DNA of 64,000 bases from Anaerosalibacter massiliensis (GCA_000751555.1 CCEZ01000016.1:32345-96344), one strand, 5' to 3'. Shown: positions 26,600 to 36,791, numbered from the stretch's first letter. Program-made: numbers and translations. Notes: generated by a model not told the origin, from the letters alone.

Positions 26600-28711
26600 G
26601 TGATTAAAAAGGAGTTTATATTAGAGGGATTAAACTGTGCAAATTGTGCAGATAAAATTGAAAAACAAACAAAGAATATAATTGGTGTAGACAATGCAGC
26701 AATGGATTTTGTATCTAAAAAGTTAAGGGTTCAGATAGATTCAAATAATGATTTAGATAAAATATCTAATGAAGTAAAATCTATTGTAAATGAAATTGAA
26801 CCAGATGTAAAAGTTTATGAAAAAGATTCTTCTACTAATACTTCCGACCATGATCATGATCATGGGAATGTAGAAAATAGTCAAATAGCAAAACTAATAA
26901 TATCTGCTATTTTATTTTTAATACCTATAATATTAAAATTCGAAGGAAGTTCTAGATTTATTTTCTTCTTTATAAGTTATATAGTTGTTGGAGGAGAAAT
27001 ACTACTAAAAGCGTTAAGGAATATATCTAAAGGTCAAGTATTTGATGAGAATTTTTTAATGGCAATAGCCACTATAGGCGCTTTTGCTATAGGAGAATAT
27101 CCTGAAGGTGTAGCTGTAATGCTTTTTTATCAATTAGGTGAGTTATTTCAAGACATAGCAGTAGGACACTCTAGGAAATCTATAAAATCATTATTAGATA
27201 TAAGACCTGATTATGCAAATATTAAAGAGGGAGAAAAAATAAAAAAAGTAGAACCTTCTGAGGTAAAAATAGGAGATTATATAGTTATAAAACCAGGAGA
27301 AAAAATTCCTCTAGATGGTATTGTTGTAGATGGAAAATCTAATGTAGATACTTCTAATATAACTGGTGAAACAGTTCCTAGAACTATAGAAGAAGGTGAT
27401 ACTGTATTAAGTGGTTTTGTAAATAATGAAGGATTATTAACTGTTGAAGTTTCAAAAGAATTTGGAGAATCAACAGTATCAAAGATATTGGATTTAGTTG
27501 AAAATGCTTCTAGCAAAAAAGCTTCAACTGAAAATTTCATAACAGTATTTGCTAGATATTATACTCCCGTAGTAGTAGTAGGTGCTTTATTGATAGCGTT
27601 CATTCCACCTCTTTTATTTAATTTAAATTTAAGTGAATGGATATATAGGGCTTTAGTATTTTTGGTAATATCTTGTCCTTGTGCATTGGTTATTTCAATA
27701 CCCTTAGGTTTCTTTGGTGGAATTGGTGGGGCTTCAAAAACTGGAATACTTATAAAGGGTGGAAATTATCTAGAAGCATTAAATCAGGTAGATACTATAG
27801 TTATGGATAAAACAGGTACTTTAACAAAAGGAATTTTTCAAGTAACAGAAATAGAACCTTTAGAAGGTTTTACGTCTGATGAAATATTAGAATATGCAGC
27901 TTTTGGAGAAGTTTTTTCAAATCATCCAATAGGCAAATCTATACTTAAAGCCTATGGAAAAGAAATAGACAATAATAATATAAAAAATTATAAAGAAATA
28001 TCAGGAAAAGGAGTAAAGGTAGAAGTAAATGGAGATGGAATAACAGTAGGTAATGAAAGGTTATTTAAAGATGAAGGCATTCCTATTAGAGAAAAGAAAA
28101 GCTTTGGAACTATTGTATATGTAGCTAAAAATAATGAGTATATAGGAAATATAATTATATCTGATGAAATAAAGGAGGATTCAAAAGATACTATATCTGA
28201 ATTGAAAAAAATGGGGATTAAAGAGACCATTATGCTTTCAGGAGATAATAACATAGTTGCAGAAGGAGTAGGCAAGGAATTAGGAGTAGATAGAGTATAT
28301 GGAGAACTTCTTCCTCAAGACAAGGTAAATATATTGGAAAAAATCATGAGAGAAAAAAAGAAAAAAGGAAAAGTTGCATTTGTTGGAGATGGAGTAAATG
28401 ATGCTCCAGTACTAGCTAGAGCAGATGTAGGAATTGCTATGGGAGGATTAGGTTCAGATGCAGCTATAGAAGCTTCAGATATAGTTATAATGACTGATGA
28501 ACCTAAGAGAATATCTACAGGAATTAAAATATCTAAAAAGACTAAAAAAATAGTTACACAAAATATAATATTTGCTTTAGGAGTTAAATGCATAGTATTA
28601 GTATTGGGAGCTTTTGGTGTAGCCAGTATGTGGGAAGCAGTATTTGCTGATGTAGGAGTTTCTGTTATAGCTATTTTAAACTCTATGAGAGCTTTAAAAG
28701 TAGATGAGTAA
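26600..28711 (+). CDS. cadA: Heavy-metal P1B-type ATPase (Cd/Zn/Pb class)
   Basis: About 703 aa. An N-terminal heavy-metal-associated domain (LNCANCADKIE) precedes a His/Asp linker (DHDHDHGN) and then the transport core with SCPCALVIS, MDKTGTLTKG, SNHPIG and GDGVNDAPVLARADVGIAMG. The CPC motif and His linker fit zinc/cadmium/lead export. GTG 26600 is chosen since AAGGGG sits nine bases upstream; ATG 26591 and TTG 26579 are in-frame alternatives. Expected to be induced by metal through the operator upstream. Confidence 0.9.
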   Translation: MIKKEFILEGLNCANCADKIEKQTKNIIGVDNAAMDFVSKKLRVQIDSNNDLDKISNEVKSIVNEIEPDVKVYEKDSSTNTSDHDHDHGNVENSQIAKLIISAILFLIPIILKFEGSSRFIFFFISYIVVGGEILLKALRNISKGQVFDENFLMAIATIGAFAIGEYPEGVAVMLFYQLGELFQDIAVGHSRKSIKSLLDIRPDYANIKEGEKIKKVEPSEVKIGDYIVIKPGEKIPLDGIVVDGKSNVDTSNITGETVPRTIEEGDTVLSGFVNNEGLLTVEVSKEFGESTVSKILDLVENASSKKASTENFITVFARYYTPVVVVGALLIAFIPPLLFNLNLSEWIYRALVFLVISCPCALVISIPLGFFGGIGGASKTGILIKGGNYLEALNQVDTIVMDKTGTLTKGIFQVTEIEPLEGFTSDEILEYAAFGEVFSNHPIGKSILKAYGKEIDNNNIKNYKEISGKGVKVEVNGDGITVGNERLFKDEGIPIREKKSFGTIVYVAKNNEYIGNIIISDEIKEDSKDTISELKKMGIKETIMLSGDNNIVAEGVGKELGVDRVYGELLPQDKVNILEKIMREKKKKGKVAFVGDGVNDAPVLARADVGIAMGGLGSDAAIEASDIVIMTDEPKRISTGIKISKKTKKIVTQNIIFALGVKCIVLVLGAFGVASMWEAVFADVGVSVIAILNSMRALKVDE

Positions 28712-28712
28712 T

Positions 28713-28753
28713 AAATGGCCAATTTTTAGGAAAAAACTAAAAATTGGCCATTT
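28713..28753. terminator. Terminator after cadA
   Basis: AAATGGCCAATTTTTAG and CTAAAAATTGGCCATTT form a perfect 17-bp stem with a short A-rich loop. Confidence 0.8.
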
Positions 28754-28788
28754 ATTATTAAAGATTATAAAGTAAAGAAATAAAAAGT

Positions 28789-28817
28789 TTGCATTTTATT
28801 TAACATAATGTTATAAT
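28789..28817 (+). promoter_or_regulatory. Promoter of the riboflavin operon
   Basis: TTGCAT (28789-28794), 17 bases, TATAAT (28812-28817), about 20 bases before the FMN aptamer begins. Confidence 0.85.
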
Positions 28818-28837
28818 GATATAAAATTACATAAGAT

Positions 28838-28951
28838 ATCTTGAACCTTCAGGGCAGGGTGCAATTCCCTACCGGTGGTATAGCCCACGAGCCGAAAGGC
28901 AGATTCGGTTAGATTCCGAAGCCGACAGTACAGTCTGGATGAAAGAAGGTT
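28838..28951 (+). ncRNA. FMN riboswitch (RFN element)
   Basis: The conserved RFN blocks are all visible in order: CTTCAGGGCAGGGTG, AATTCCCTACCGGTGGTATA, GCCCACGAGCCG, GATTCGGTTAGATTCCGA, and AGCCGACAGTACAGTCTGGA followed by TGAAAGAAGG. It binds FMN and shuts off the riboflavin genes downstream, here most simply by favouring the terminator at 28983-29021. Confidence 0.97.
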
Positions 28952-29021
28952 GTATGCTTTTTTTGCATACATTTATTTAATTGTAAACTGTCCTGAATTT
29001 TTCAGGGCAGTTTATTTTTTT
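28952..29021 (+). terminator. Riboswitch expression platform
   Basis: A small hairpin, GTATGC-T7-GCATAC (28953-28971), is followed by a strong terminator: AAACTGTCCTGA (28985-28996) pairs with TCAGGGCAGTTT (29002-29013), then ATTTTTTT. The first hairpin may be part of the antiterminator exchange. Confidence 0.85.
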
Positions 29022-29033
29022 GGAGGTGATTAT

Positions 29034-30131
29034 ATGACTTGTGTTGATGAGTATTTTATGGATAAAGCATTGGAACTTTCAAAAAAAGGGATAGGATTTG
29101 TAAACCCTAACCCTATTGTAGGAGCATTGATTGTAAAGGATGGAGATATAATAGGATCTGGATACCATGAAGCATATGGAAAAGCACATGCTGAAATAAA
29201 TGCATTTAATAGCGTAAAAGATAATGTTGAAGGAGCTACTATGTATATTACATTAGAGCCTTGTTCTCACTATGGAAAAAATGCTCCTTGTGTAAATGAA
29301 ATCATTAGAAGAAAAATTAAAAGAGTAGTTATAGCTATGAAAGATCCTAATCCATTAGTATCAGGGAAAGGGATAGAACTGCTTTTGAAAAATAATATAG
29401 ATGTAAAGGTTGGAGTTCTCGAAGAAGAAGCAGAAAAGAATAATGAAATATTTATAAAATATATAAAAACTAAAAAGCCATTTTGTATTCTAAAGGCTGG
29501 TATGAGTTTAGATGGAAAAATAGCCACCTATTCTGGAGAATCTAAATGGATAACTAGTGATGAATCAAGAAAATATTCTCATAAATTAAGGAATAAGGTA
29601 TCTGGAATATTAGTAGGAATTAATACAGTCTTAAAGGATGACCCAATATTAAATATAAGGATTGAAGATGGAGTATATAAAAATCCTACAAGAATTGTTT
29701 TAGATAGTCATGGGAAAATTCCTCTTAAATCAAAATTGCTAACTACTTTAGATATAGCAAATACTATGGTAGTTGTGACAGAGAAGGCAGCAAAAGATAA
29801 AATAAAAAATATTGAAAATACTGGTGCAGAAGTGATAGTTTCTCCATTGAAGGAAGGAAAAGTAGATTTGAATTTTTTAGTGGATGAATTGGGGAAAAGA
29901 AAAATAGATAGTATTTTAATAGAAGGTGGAGGAGAAGTAAACTTTTCTTTTTTAAAAGAAGATTTAGTAGATAAAGCAATATTTTTTATTGCACCTAAAA
30001 TAATTGGAGGAGCTAGTGCTAAGACTCCAGTAGAAGGAAGGGGGATAGGACTATTAAAAGATGTACCACAGTTAAAAAATATTGATACTTTCAAACTAGG
30101 GAAAGATCTAGTAGTAGAAGGATATCTATAA
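29034..30131 (+). CDS. ribD: Bifunctional riboflavin deaminase/reductase RibD
   Basis: About 365 aa. An N-terminal cytidine-deaminase-like domain has the zinc motif HAEINA ... LEPCSHYGKNAPC. The C-terminal reductase has GKIATYSGESKWI and LIEGGGEVNFSF. It carries out the second and third steps from GTP to riboflavin. The true start is ATG 29034 with TGGAGGTGAT; the upstream in-frame extension runs through the riboswitch terminator and is not coding. First gene of ribD-E-BA-H. Confidence 0.95.
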   Translation: MTCVDEYFMDKALELSKKGIGFVNPNPIVGALIVKDGDIIGSGYHEAYGKAHAEINAFNSVKDNVEGATMYITLEPCSHYGKNAPCVNEIIRRKIKRVVIAMKDPNPLVSGKGIELLLKNNIDVKVGVLEEEAEKNNEIFIKYIKTKKPFCILKAGMSLDGKIATYSGESKWITSDESRKYSHKLRNKVSGILVGINTVLKDDPILNIRIEDGVYKNPTRIVLDSHGKIPLKSKLLTTLDIANTMVVVTEKAAKDKIKNIENTGAEVIVSPLKEGKVDLNFLVDELGKRKIDSILIEGGGEVNFSFLKEDLVDKAIFFIAPKIIGGASAKTPVEGRGIGLLKDVPQLKNIDTFKLGKDLVVEGYL

Positions 30132-30145
30132 TTGGGGGTGAGTTG

Positions 30146-30796
30146 TTGTTTACGGGAATCATTGAAGAAATAGGCATAGTTTCAAATTTCATTAAATCTA
30201 GTAAAATAAGTACTTTAAAAATAGGATGCAATAAAATATTAGAAGGTATTTCATTAGGAGATAGCATAGCAGTAAATGGAATATGTCTTACAGTGAAAAA
30301 ATATGATTCAAATTATTTTGAAGCAGATATTATGAATGAAACACTATCTAAAACGAATCTTAATATTTGTAAAATTGGCAATAGTGTGAATCTAGAAAGG
30401 GCATTAAAGATAGGTGATAGAATAGGAGGTCATATAGTTAGTGGGCATATAGATGGAATAGGAACTATTAGAAAATTAGAGGATGATGGAGATTCAACAT
30501 GGATAACTATTAAAACTACTGAAGATATAATGAATTATATAGTTTATAAAGGTTCTATAGCATTAGATGGAATTAGTTTGACAGTAGCAGATATTAGCAT
30601 GGATAGTTTTAAAGTTTCTGTAGTTCCCCATACCCAGAAAGAAACTATTTTATTAGAAAAGAAAGTAGGAGATATTGTAAATATTGAATGTGACCAAATA
30701 GGAAAATATATTGAAAAATTTTTAAATAAGGATGATGAATCTAAGAAAAAATCAACTTTGAATTTAGATAAGCTTAAAAAATATGGATATGTATAG
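30146..30796 (+). CDS. ribE: Riboflavin synthase alpha subunit
   Basis: About 216 aa with the tandem lumazine-binding repeats: MFTGIIEEIG, GDSIAVNGICLTV, then HIVSGHIDGIG and GSIALDGISLTV. It dismutates two dimethyl-ribityl-lumazines to riboflavin. TTG 30146 gives the canonical MFTGIIEE start and has GGGGGTG five bases away; TTG 30143 would add one Leu. It lies 14 bases after ribD. Confidence 0.95.
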   Translation: MFTGIIEEIGIVSNFIKSSKISTLKIGCNKILEGISLGDSIAVNGICLTVKKYDSNYFEADIMNETLSKTNLNICKIGNSVNLERALKIGDRIGGHIVSGHIDGIGTIRKLEDDGDSTWITIKTTEDIMNYIVYKGSIALDGISLTVADISMDSFKVSVVPHTQKETILLEKKVGDIVNIECDQIGKYIEKFLNKDDESKKKSTLNLDKLKKYGYV

Positions 30797-30808
30797 GGAG
30801 GGTGCAAA

Positions 30809-32035
30809 ATGGGTGAATTCAATACTATTAATGAAGCTATAGAAGAAGTTAGAAAGGGAAGTTTTGTAGTAGTTTTAGATGATGAAAATAGAGAAAATGA
30901 AGGAGATTTAATTATTGCAGCAGAGAAAGTTACTACAGAAAAGATTAATTTCATGACTAAATATGGAAGAGGATTAGTATGTATGCCAGTTGAAGGAAAA
31001 AGGTTAGAAGAACTTAATATTCACCAAATGGTTGCTAAAAATACAGATAATCATGAAACAGCTTTTACCGTTTCTGTAGACCATAAAGATACTTCAACAG
31101 GTATTTCTGCAGGTGACAGAGCATTAACTATAAAGAAAATAATAGATAAAAATGCTAAAGGAGAAGATTTTAGAAGGCCAGGACATGTTTTTCCATTGAA
31201 GTCTAGAAAAGGAGGAGTGTTAAAGAGAGCAGGACACACTGAAGCAGCTGTAGATTTAGCAAAGCTTGCTGGACTTTTTCCAGCTGGCGTTTTATGTGAA
31301 ATTATGAATGAAAATGGAACTATGGCTAGGACAGATGATTTAATCAAATATGCTAATAAATTTGGATTTAAAATAATAACTGTTGCAGATCTTATAGCAT
31401 ACAGAAGAAAAACTGAAAAACTAATATCAAAGGTAGGGACAGCTAAATTACCAACAAAGTATGGAGATTTTAAGATAGTAGGATATAAAGACTTATTAAA
31501 TGGCAGTCAACATGTAGTACTAATTAAAGGAGAAGTTGATGATGGAAAACCTACACTAGTAAGGGTTCATTCTGAATGTTTAACTGGGGATGTATTTTGT
31601 TCTCTAAGATGTGATTGTGGAGATCAGCTCCATTCAGCAATGGATAAGGTAAATAGGGAAGGTAAAGGTGTAATTTTATACATGAGACAGGAAGGTAGGG
31701 GAATAGGTCTTTTAAATAAAATCAAGGCTTATTCTCTCCAAGATAAAGGAATGGATACTGTAGAGGCAAATCTGGCTCTAGGCTATGAAGATGATATGAG
31801 AGATTATGGTATTGGAGCACAGATATTATCTGATATAGGACTAAAAAAAATAAGGCTTATGACTAATAATCCAAGAAAAGTATCTGGTATATCAGGTTAT
31901 GGTCTTGAAATTATTGAAAGAGTACCAATTGAAATTGAACCAACAAAAGAAGATTATAAATATCTGAAAACAAAAAAAGAAAAACTTGGACATATTATTA
32001 ATGTAAATAAGGGGGATTTTTATGAAAGTATATGA
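30809..32035 (+). CDS. ribBA: Bifunctional DHBP synthase / GTP cyclohydrolase II
   Basis: 408 aa. The N-terminal RibB part has [20 protein letters not shown] and [10 protein letters not shown]. The C-terminal RibA part has the zinc site [24 protein letters not shown] and [14 protein letters not shown]. Supplies both starting branches of riboflavin synthesis. The stop overlaps the start of ribH by 14 bases. Confidence 0.96.
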   Translation: MGEFNTINEAIEEVRKGSFVVVLDDENRENEGDLIIAAEKVTTEKINFMTKYGRGLVCMPVEGKRLEELNIHQMVAKNTDNHETAFTVSVDHKDTSTGISAGDRALTIKKIIDKNAKGEDFRRPGHVFPLKSRKGGVLKRAGHTEAAVDLAKLAGLFPAGVLCEIMNENGTMARTDDLIKYANKFGFKIITVADLIAYRRKTEKLISKVGTAKLPTKYGDFKIVGYKDLLNGSQHVVLIKGEVDDGKPTLVRVHSECLTGDVFCSLRCDCGDQLHSAMDKVNREGKGVILYMRQEGRGIGLLNKIKAYSLQDKGMDTVEANLALGYEDDMRDYGIGAQILSDIGLKKIRLMTNNPRKVSGISGYGLEIIERVPIEIEPTKEDYKYLKTKKEKLGHIINVNKGDFYESI

Positions 32036-32483
32036 AGGAAATTTAATTGGAAAGGAACTAAAAATATGTATAGTAGTTGGAAGGTTTAATGAATTTATAG
32101 GTTCAAAATTATTAGATGGTTCTATAGATGGGCTAAAAAGACATGGAGTAAATGAAGAGGATATTTCAATATTTTGGGTTCCAGGCTCTTTTGAAATTCC
32201 ATTAATGGCAAAAAAATTAGCTTCTCTAAGGAAATATGATGCTATTATTTGTCTTGGGGCAGTAATAAAAGGTGATACTTATCATTTTGAATGTGTGTCA
32301 AATGAAGTTTCTAAAGGTATAGCTAAAGTTTCATTAGATACAGAAATACCAGTAATCTTTGGTATACTTACAACTGATAATATTGAACAAGCTATAGAAA
32401 GAGCAGGTACGAAAGGTGGTAATAAAGGATTTGAAGCAGCAATTTCTGCTATAGAAATGGCTAATCTTTTGAAGAAGATTTAA
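32022..32483 (+). CDS. ribH: 6,7-dimethyl-8-ribityllumazine synthase
   Basis: 153 aa, full length. It has [43 protein letters not shown] and [11 protein letters not shown]. It joins the RibA/RibD and RibB products into lumazine. AAGGGGGATTTTT precedes ATG within the end of ribBA. Last gene of the operon, followed by a long terminator hairpin. Confidence 0.96.
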   Translation: MKVYEGNLIGKELKICIVVGRFNEFIGSKLLDGSIDGLKRHGVNEEDISIFWVPGSFEIPLMAKKLASLRKYDAIICLGAVIKGDTYHFECVSNEVSKGIAKVSLDTEIPVIFGILTTDNIEQAIERAGTKGGNKGFEAAISAIEMANLLKKI

Positions 32484-32536
32484 TATCTAAATAAAATGAG
32501 AATGTCAGCATTGACATTCTCATTTTATTTAGATAT
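32483..32536. terminator. Terminator of the rib operon
   Basis: Perfect 25-bp inverted repeat around a 4-base loop, with core AATGAGAATGTCA-type arms. It is long for a terminator and has only a short T tract. Confidence 0.8.
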
Positions 32537-32652
32537 ATTAAAAAGGCTAAAGTAGTACTTATTAGAATTTTTTTAAAATATAATTATTAATAATTAATTA
32601 GTGAAATATGATAAACTATAAGTATATAATAAATACTAAGAGGTGCAAATTA

Positions 32653-33612
32653 ATGAAAAGTCATTTAACTAACTTTGATAGAAGATATAATTATATAATA
32701 CTTGCAGAAAATTTCTATCTAGATGATTATAGAGAAAAGGCAGTAAAATTTTATTTTAAAGCATTAGATTTTCCGGGTGAAGAAGATGAAGACTTGGAAA
32801 TATTATATAATATAGCTTTCATATATGATGAAATGGATAAGCTTAAAGAAGCATTAAAAGCTTATAAAGAGATTATAAAAATAAGTCCAGAAGAATGTGG
32901 AGCTTTTTATGGAGCAGCAACTCTTTATGAAAGGCTAGGGGATAAAGAAAAAGCTTTAGAATATTATTTTAAAGCTGCAGAAATAAATCCAGAATATGAC
33001 AGAGCTTATTTTTACATAGCTAATATATATGATGAGATGGGGAAAAAAGAAGAAGCTATTAAATATTATGAAAAGGTAATTAAATTAAAGCCAAATGATC
33101 ATATTGCTTACAATAATTTAGGTTCTATATATGAAGAATTAAAGGATTATGATAAAGCTTATGAAATGGTAAAAAAAAGTATTGGAATAAATTCAAATTA
33201 TTATAAGGCATTATTTAATATGGGAGTTATTTATAAAAGGTTAAATAAATTTAAAAAAGCTATAGAATATTACAATAAATCAATAACTATAAATAAGAAT
33301 TATCCTTACTCTTTTTTGAATAAATCTGTCATATATATTGAACAAGGGAAAATAGAAAAAGCTATAACAGTATTAACAGAAGGGATAGAGTATAATCCTT
33401 ATGCAGAATATCTATATTATAATAGAGCGTGTTGTTATGCAAAACTTAGTGAAAACAATAAAGCTATCGAAGATTTAAGGAAAGCTATAGTTCTTTACCC
33501 AGGGTTTGTAAGTATAGCTAAATCAGATGAAGATTTAAAGAACTTATTGAATGATGAAAGATTTATTCAAATTTTAAATAAAGATAAAAAGGATATATTA
33601 GATAAAAAATAG
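32653..33612 (+). CDS. Tetratricopeptide-repeat protein
   Basis: About 319 aa made almost wholly of 34-residue TPR units (for example AIKYYEKVIKLKPNDHIAYN followed by NLGSIYEEL, repeated about seven times). No membrane segment, so a cytoplasmic protein-interaction scaffold. ATG 32653 follows AAGAGGTGC; the longer frame from 32608 has no site. Partner unknown. Confidence 0.85.
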   Translation: MKSHLTNFDRRYNYIILAENFYLDDYREKAVKFYFKALDFPGEEDEDLEILYNIAFIYDEMDKLKEALKAYKEIIKISPEECGAFYGAATLYERLGDKEKALEYYFKAAEINPEYDRAYFYIANIYDEMGKKEEAIKYYEKVIKLKPNDHIAYNNLGSIYEELKDYDKAYEMVKKSIGINSNYYKALFNMGVIYKRLNKFKKAIEYYNKSITINKNYPYSFLNKSVIYIEQGKIEKAITVLTEGIEYNPYAEYLYYNRACCYAKLSENNKAIEDLRKAIVLYPGFVSIAKSDEDLKNLLNDERFIQILNKDKKDILDKK

Positions 33613-33653
33613 TTTTATTGTATAGTAAAATATGAAAAAGGAGCATGAATAAT

Positions 33654-34400
33654 ATGGTAATAATTAAGACTAGAGAAGAAATTGAAAAAATGCAAAAAGC
33701 AGGTGAAATATTAGCAAATTGTCATAAAGAAATTGCCAAGATTATTAGACCAGGAATTTCAACTTTGGATATAGATGAATTTGTAGAAGGATATTTAAAG
33801 AAATACAATGCTACACCAGAGCAAAAAGGATATCAAGGATACCCTTATGCAATTTGTGCATCTATAAATGATGAAATATGTCATGGTTTTCCAAGAAAAG
33901 AATTATTAAAAGATGGAGATATTGTAACAATAGATATGGTAGTGAATTTAGATGGTTGGCTTGCAGACTCAGCTTGGTCTTATGCAGTAGGAAATATTTC
34001 AAATGAAGCCAAGAAACTTTTAGAAGTAACTAAAAAGTCACTTTATATAGGAATAGAAAAAGCTCGAGTAGGAAATAGAATAGGAGATATATCTCATGCA
34101 ATCCAAACCTATGTAGAAGGAGAAGGATTTTCTGTTGTAAGGGATTTTGTTGGTCATGGAATAGGTAAAGATATGCATGAAGATCCACAAGTTCCTCATT
34201 TTGGTCGTTCAGGAAGAGGACTAAGGCTCATGGAAGGAATGGTTTTAACCATAGAACCTATGGTAAATACAGGAGTTTATGGTTGCAAAATAGACGATAA
34301 TGAATGGACAGCTAGAACATTGGATAGAGGATTGTCAGCCCAATATGAGCATACATTAGCAATAACTAAAGATGGTCCAATAATAATTACAGAGCAATAA
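33654..34400 (+). CDS. map: Methionine aminopeptidase, type I
   Basis: About 248 aa. The five metal ligands are in the blocks DIVTIDMVVNLDGWLADSAW, GHGIGKDMHEDPQVPHFG, LTIEPMV and YEHTLAIT. It removes the initiator Met from new proteins. ATG 33654 (MVIIKTREEIEKM) is preferred to 33645, which lies only one base from the ribosome site. It is followed by a strong terminator. Confidence 0.94.
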   Translation: MVIIKTREEIEKMQKAGEILANCHKEIAKIIRPGISTLDIDEFVEGYLKKYNATPEQKGYQGYPYAICASINDEICHGFPRKELLKDGDIVTIDMVVNLDGWLADSAWSYAVGNISNEAKKLLEVTKKSLYIGIEKARVGNRIGDISHAIQTYVEGEGFSVVRDFVGHGIGKDMHEDPQVPHFGRSGRGLRLMEGMVLTIEPMVNTGVYGCKIDDNEWTARTLDRGLSAQYEHTLAITKDGPIIITEQ

Positions 34401-34440
34401 AAATAAAGTGGGGAAATCTGATTTCCCCACTTTATTTTTT
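34400..34440. terminator. Bidirectional terminator (map / ABC permease)
   Basis: AAAAATAAAGTGGGGAAAT and its exact complement around CTG; A and T runs on both sides. Confidence 0.88.
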
Positions 34441-35242
34441 ATTGCTGCCATTTAGTCAATTTTCTTTCAATAAAGGCTATAAGCTGATACATTATAGCAG
34501 ATATTATAGCTAATATAAACACGCTCATCATTACTAAATCAAGCTTAAATACTTGACCACCGTATACTATTAAATAACCAATACCAGCTTTGGAAACTAA
34601 GAATTCTCCTACAATAACTCCAACCCAAGATAATCCTATATTTACTTTTATAGTACTAATTATTGTAGGAATACTAGATGGAAGTACTACTTTTTTCAAA
34701 ACTTGAAATTTAGTAGCACCAAAAGTTTCTAAAAGTTTTATTTTGTCTTTATCAACATTTTTAAATCCACTATATACATTCATTATAGTTACCACTATAG
34801 ATAGTGTAATAGCAGTAACAATAATGCCTGAATATCCAGCACCTACCCATATAATTATTATAGGGGCAAGGGCAGTTTTAGGTAGACTATTTAAAACTAC
34901 AAGATAAGGGTCTAATACCTTTGCTAAAAAATCAGACCACCAAAGTAATATAGCAATTAAAACACCTAAAATTGTTCCAATTAAAAAGCCTACTATGGTT
35001 TCTAATACTGATATGCCTACATGATAAAATAAATGTCCTCCTTTGGCATAGTCAATAAACAATTTCCAAATTTGAGATGGTGAGCTAGTAAGGAATGTAT
35101 CTATCCATCCAAGTCTTGCAGTTATTTCCCATTGCAATAACCATATAACTAAAATTAATATTTGAGTGATAATAATATCTCTCTTTCTTTTTTTTATCTT
35201 TTTTAAATATTTTTCATGTTCTTTAGAATTTTTATTATACAT
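34439..35242 (-). CDS. ABC transporter permease, SsuC/ThiX-like
   Basis: 267 aa, about six transmembrane helices, with the BPD_transp_1 loop ETFGATKFQVLKKVVLPSSI. It belongs to the nitrate/sulfonate/taurine/thiamine-precursor permease family. The gene overlaps the upstream ATPase by 8 bases, so the pair is one operon. No binding-protein gene or TPP riboswitch is nearby, so the substrate is open. Confidence 0.87.
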   Translation of the reverse strand: MYNKNSKEHEKYLKKIKKRKRDIIITQILILVIWLLQWEITARLGWIDTFLTSSPSQIWKLFIDYAKGGHLFYHVGISVLETIVGFLIGTILGVLIAILLWWSDFLAKVLDPYLVVLNSLPKTALAPIIIIWVGAGYSGIIVTAITLSIVVTIMNVYSGFKNVDKDKIKLLETFGATKFQVLKKVVLPSSIPTIISTIKVNIGLSWVGVIVGEFLVSKAGIGYLIVYGGQVFKLDLVMMSVFILAIISAIMYQLIAFIERKLTKWQQ

Positions 35243-36014
35243 GAATATCTAGCTCCTTCCATATTTGATTGAAATAATATCTAAATTCTGGAGCTTCTCT
35301 ACATTTCATAGGAGTACGAACTCCTCCAGGACATGTTAAATTAATAGGTATTATATCTTTAATAGTAGCAGGCCTTTTAGATAGAACTACAACTCTATCA
35401 GACACAGATATAGCTTCTGATATATCATGAGTAACCATAAGAGCAGTTTTTCCTTCCTTTTTTAAAATAATCCCTATTTCATCGGCTATTGCAAGTCTTG
35501 TTTGATAGTCTAATGCAGAAAAAGGCTCGTCTAATAAAAGTAAATCTGGTTCTACAATTAAAGTTCTGATTAAAGCTACTCTTTGCCTCATTCCTCCAGA
35601 TAATTGTCTAGGAAAACTTTCTTTAAATTCACTAAGTCCATATATATCAAGTAGATTTTCTGCATTTTTATATTGCTTTTCATTAACTCTACCTTGAATT
35701 TCTAAACCAATTAGGACATTTTCTATTATTGTTCTCCATTCAAAGAGATGATCTCTTTGAAACATATATCCCACTTCCTTATTAGGTCCTTTAATTTTTT
35801 TCTCTTTTATTAATATTTCACCTTTTGTAGGTTCAATCAGCCCAGCAATAATGGACAAAAGAGTAGATTTTCCACATCCACTAGGACCTACAAGAGATAC
35901 TATTTCACCTTTATTTATATTAAGATTTATATCTTTAATTGCTTTTGTCTCTCCATCAAGGGTATGATAGGTCATACTTATGTTTTTGATTTCTACAATT
36001 TTCTTTTTTTCCAT
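35235..36014 (-). CDS. ABC transporter ATPase, SsuB/ThiY-like
   Basis: 259 aa: Walker A GPSGCGKST, Q-loop MFQRDHLFEWRT, signature LSGGMRQRV, Walker B LLLLDEPFSALD, H-loop THDI. AAAGGGGGTACATCT precedes the ATG. Partner of the permease just downstream; the two resemble alkanesulfonate or hydroxymethylpyrimidine uptake systems. Confidence 0.88.
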   Translation of the reverse strand: MEKKKIVEIKNISMTYHTLDGETKAIKDINLNINKGEIVSLVGPSGCGKSTLLSIIAGLIEPTKGEILIKEKKIKGPNKEVGYMFQRDHLFEWRTIIENVLIGLEIQGRVNEKQYKNAENLLDIYGLSEFKESFPRQLSGGMRQRVALIRTLIVEPDLLLLDEPFSALDYQTRLAIADEIGIILKKEGKTALMVTHDISEAISVSDRVVVLSKRPATIKDIIPINLTCPGGVRTPMKCREAPEFRYYFNQIWKELDIHV

Positions 36015-36206
36015 AGATGTACCCCCTTTAACTAAATATGTGATACTTTATCTTATTCATCATTTAATTTTTCTGTGAATAATATGTGAGAATAACATAG
36101 ATTATTGTATTTTGTTTAATTATGACAATTTATATATATATTTGATGTAAGATGTAGTATAATTAATATTAGGCTATTGATATTTAGTAATGACAGGAGG
36201 GATATT

Positions 36207-36791
36207 TTGACAGGAAAAACCCATATGGCAGTGGGAATAGCTACAGGATTAGCATTATCAACAGGAAAACCATTAAGAGAACAATTAATATTATTGACAG
36301 CATCTGCAATTGGCTCTTTAGTTCCAGACCTAGATCATCCTAAAAGCAAATTAAATCAGAGAATATTAGTATTTAAAAATAGAATTTTCAAAGTATTATC
36401 TTATTTAATTATAGGCGTTGGACTCATATACTTAGGCTCTGCTTTAGAGGATATAGTTTTTAAAATACTAGGTATAGCATTGATGCTTACGGGAATATCT
36501 AGTCATAGAGGGTTTACCCACAGTTTACTAGGATTTTTTTTATTTTCATCAATAGTTCAAATTTATTCTATACGATTTGATTTAAATGAAATATATATAG
36601 GATTTAATATAGGATATATTTTGCATTTAGTTATGGACTTTTTCACTCCTCAAGGAATACAATTATTTTTTCCCTTAACTGAAAACATATCTTCCCCTAT
36701 AACTATTAAAACTAATGGAGAAGGAGAAAATTTAATATTTATTGGTTCTAGCTTTTATTCCATATACTTTTTAGTACAGTTAATTAGATAA
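36207..36791 (+). CDS. YdjM-type membrane-bound metal-dependent hydrolase
   Basis: About 194 aa, with GKTHMAVG at the start, DLDHPKSKLN, SHRGFTHSLLGFF and a late HLVMDFFTPQGI, interleaved with hydrophobic helices. This is the YdjM/LexA-regulated family pattern of His/Asp metal ligands. TTG 36207 behind ACAGGAGGG gives the conserved MTGKTHMAVG start. Cellular role not known. Confidence 0.85.
   Translation: MTGKTHMAVGIATGLALSTGKPLREQLILLTASAIGSLVPDLDHPKSKLNQRILVFKNRIFKVLSYLIIGVGLIYLGSALEDIVFKILGIALMLTGISSHRGFTHSLLGFFLFSSIVQIYSIRFDLNEIYIGFNIGYILHLVMDFFTPQGIQLFFPLTENISSPITIKTNGEGENLIFIGSSFYSIYFLVQLIR

Noticed and set aside
28950..29033. N-terminal extension of RibD (MYAFFAYIYLIV...)
   Set aside because: This stretch is the riboswitch terminator; the ribosome site and conserved start are at 29034.
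35235..36180. TPP riboswitch before the SsuB/ThiY-like ATPase
   Set aside because: No thi-box blocks are visible upstream of 36014, so a thiamine assignment is not supported.
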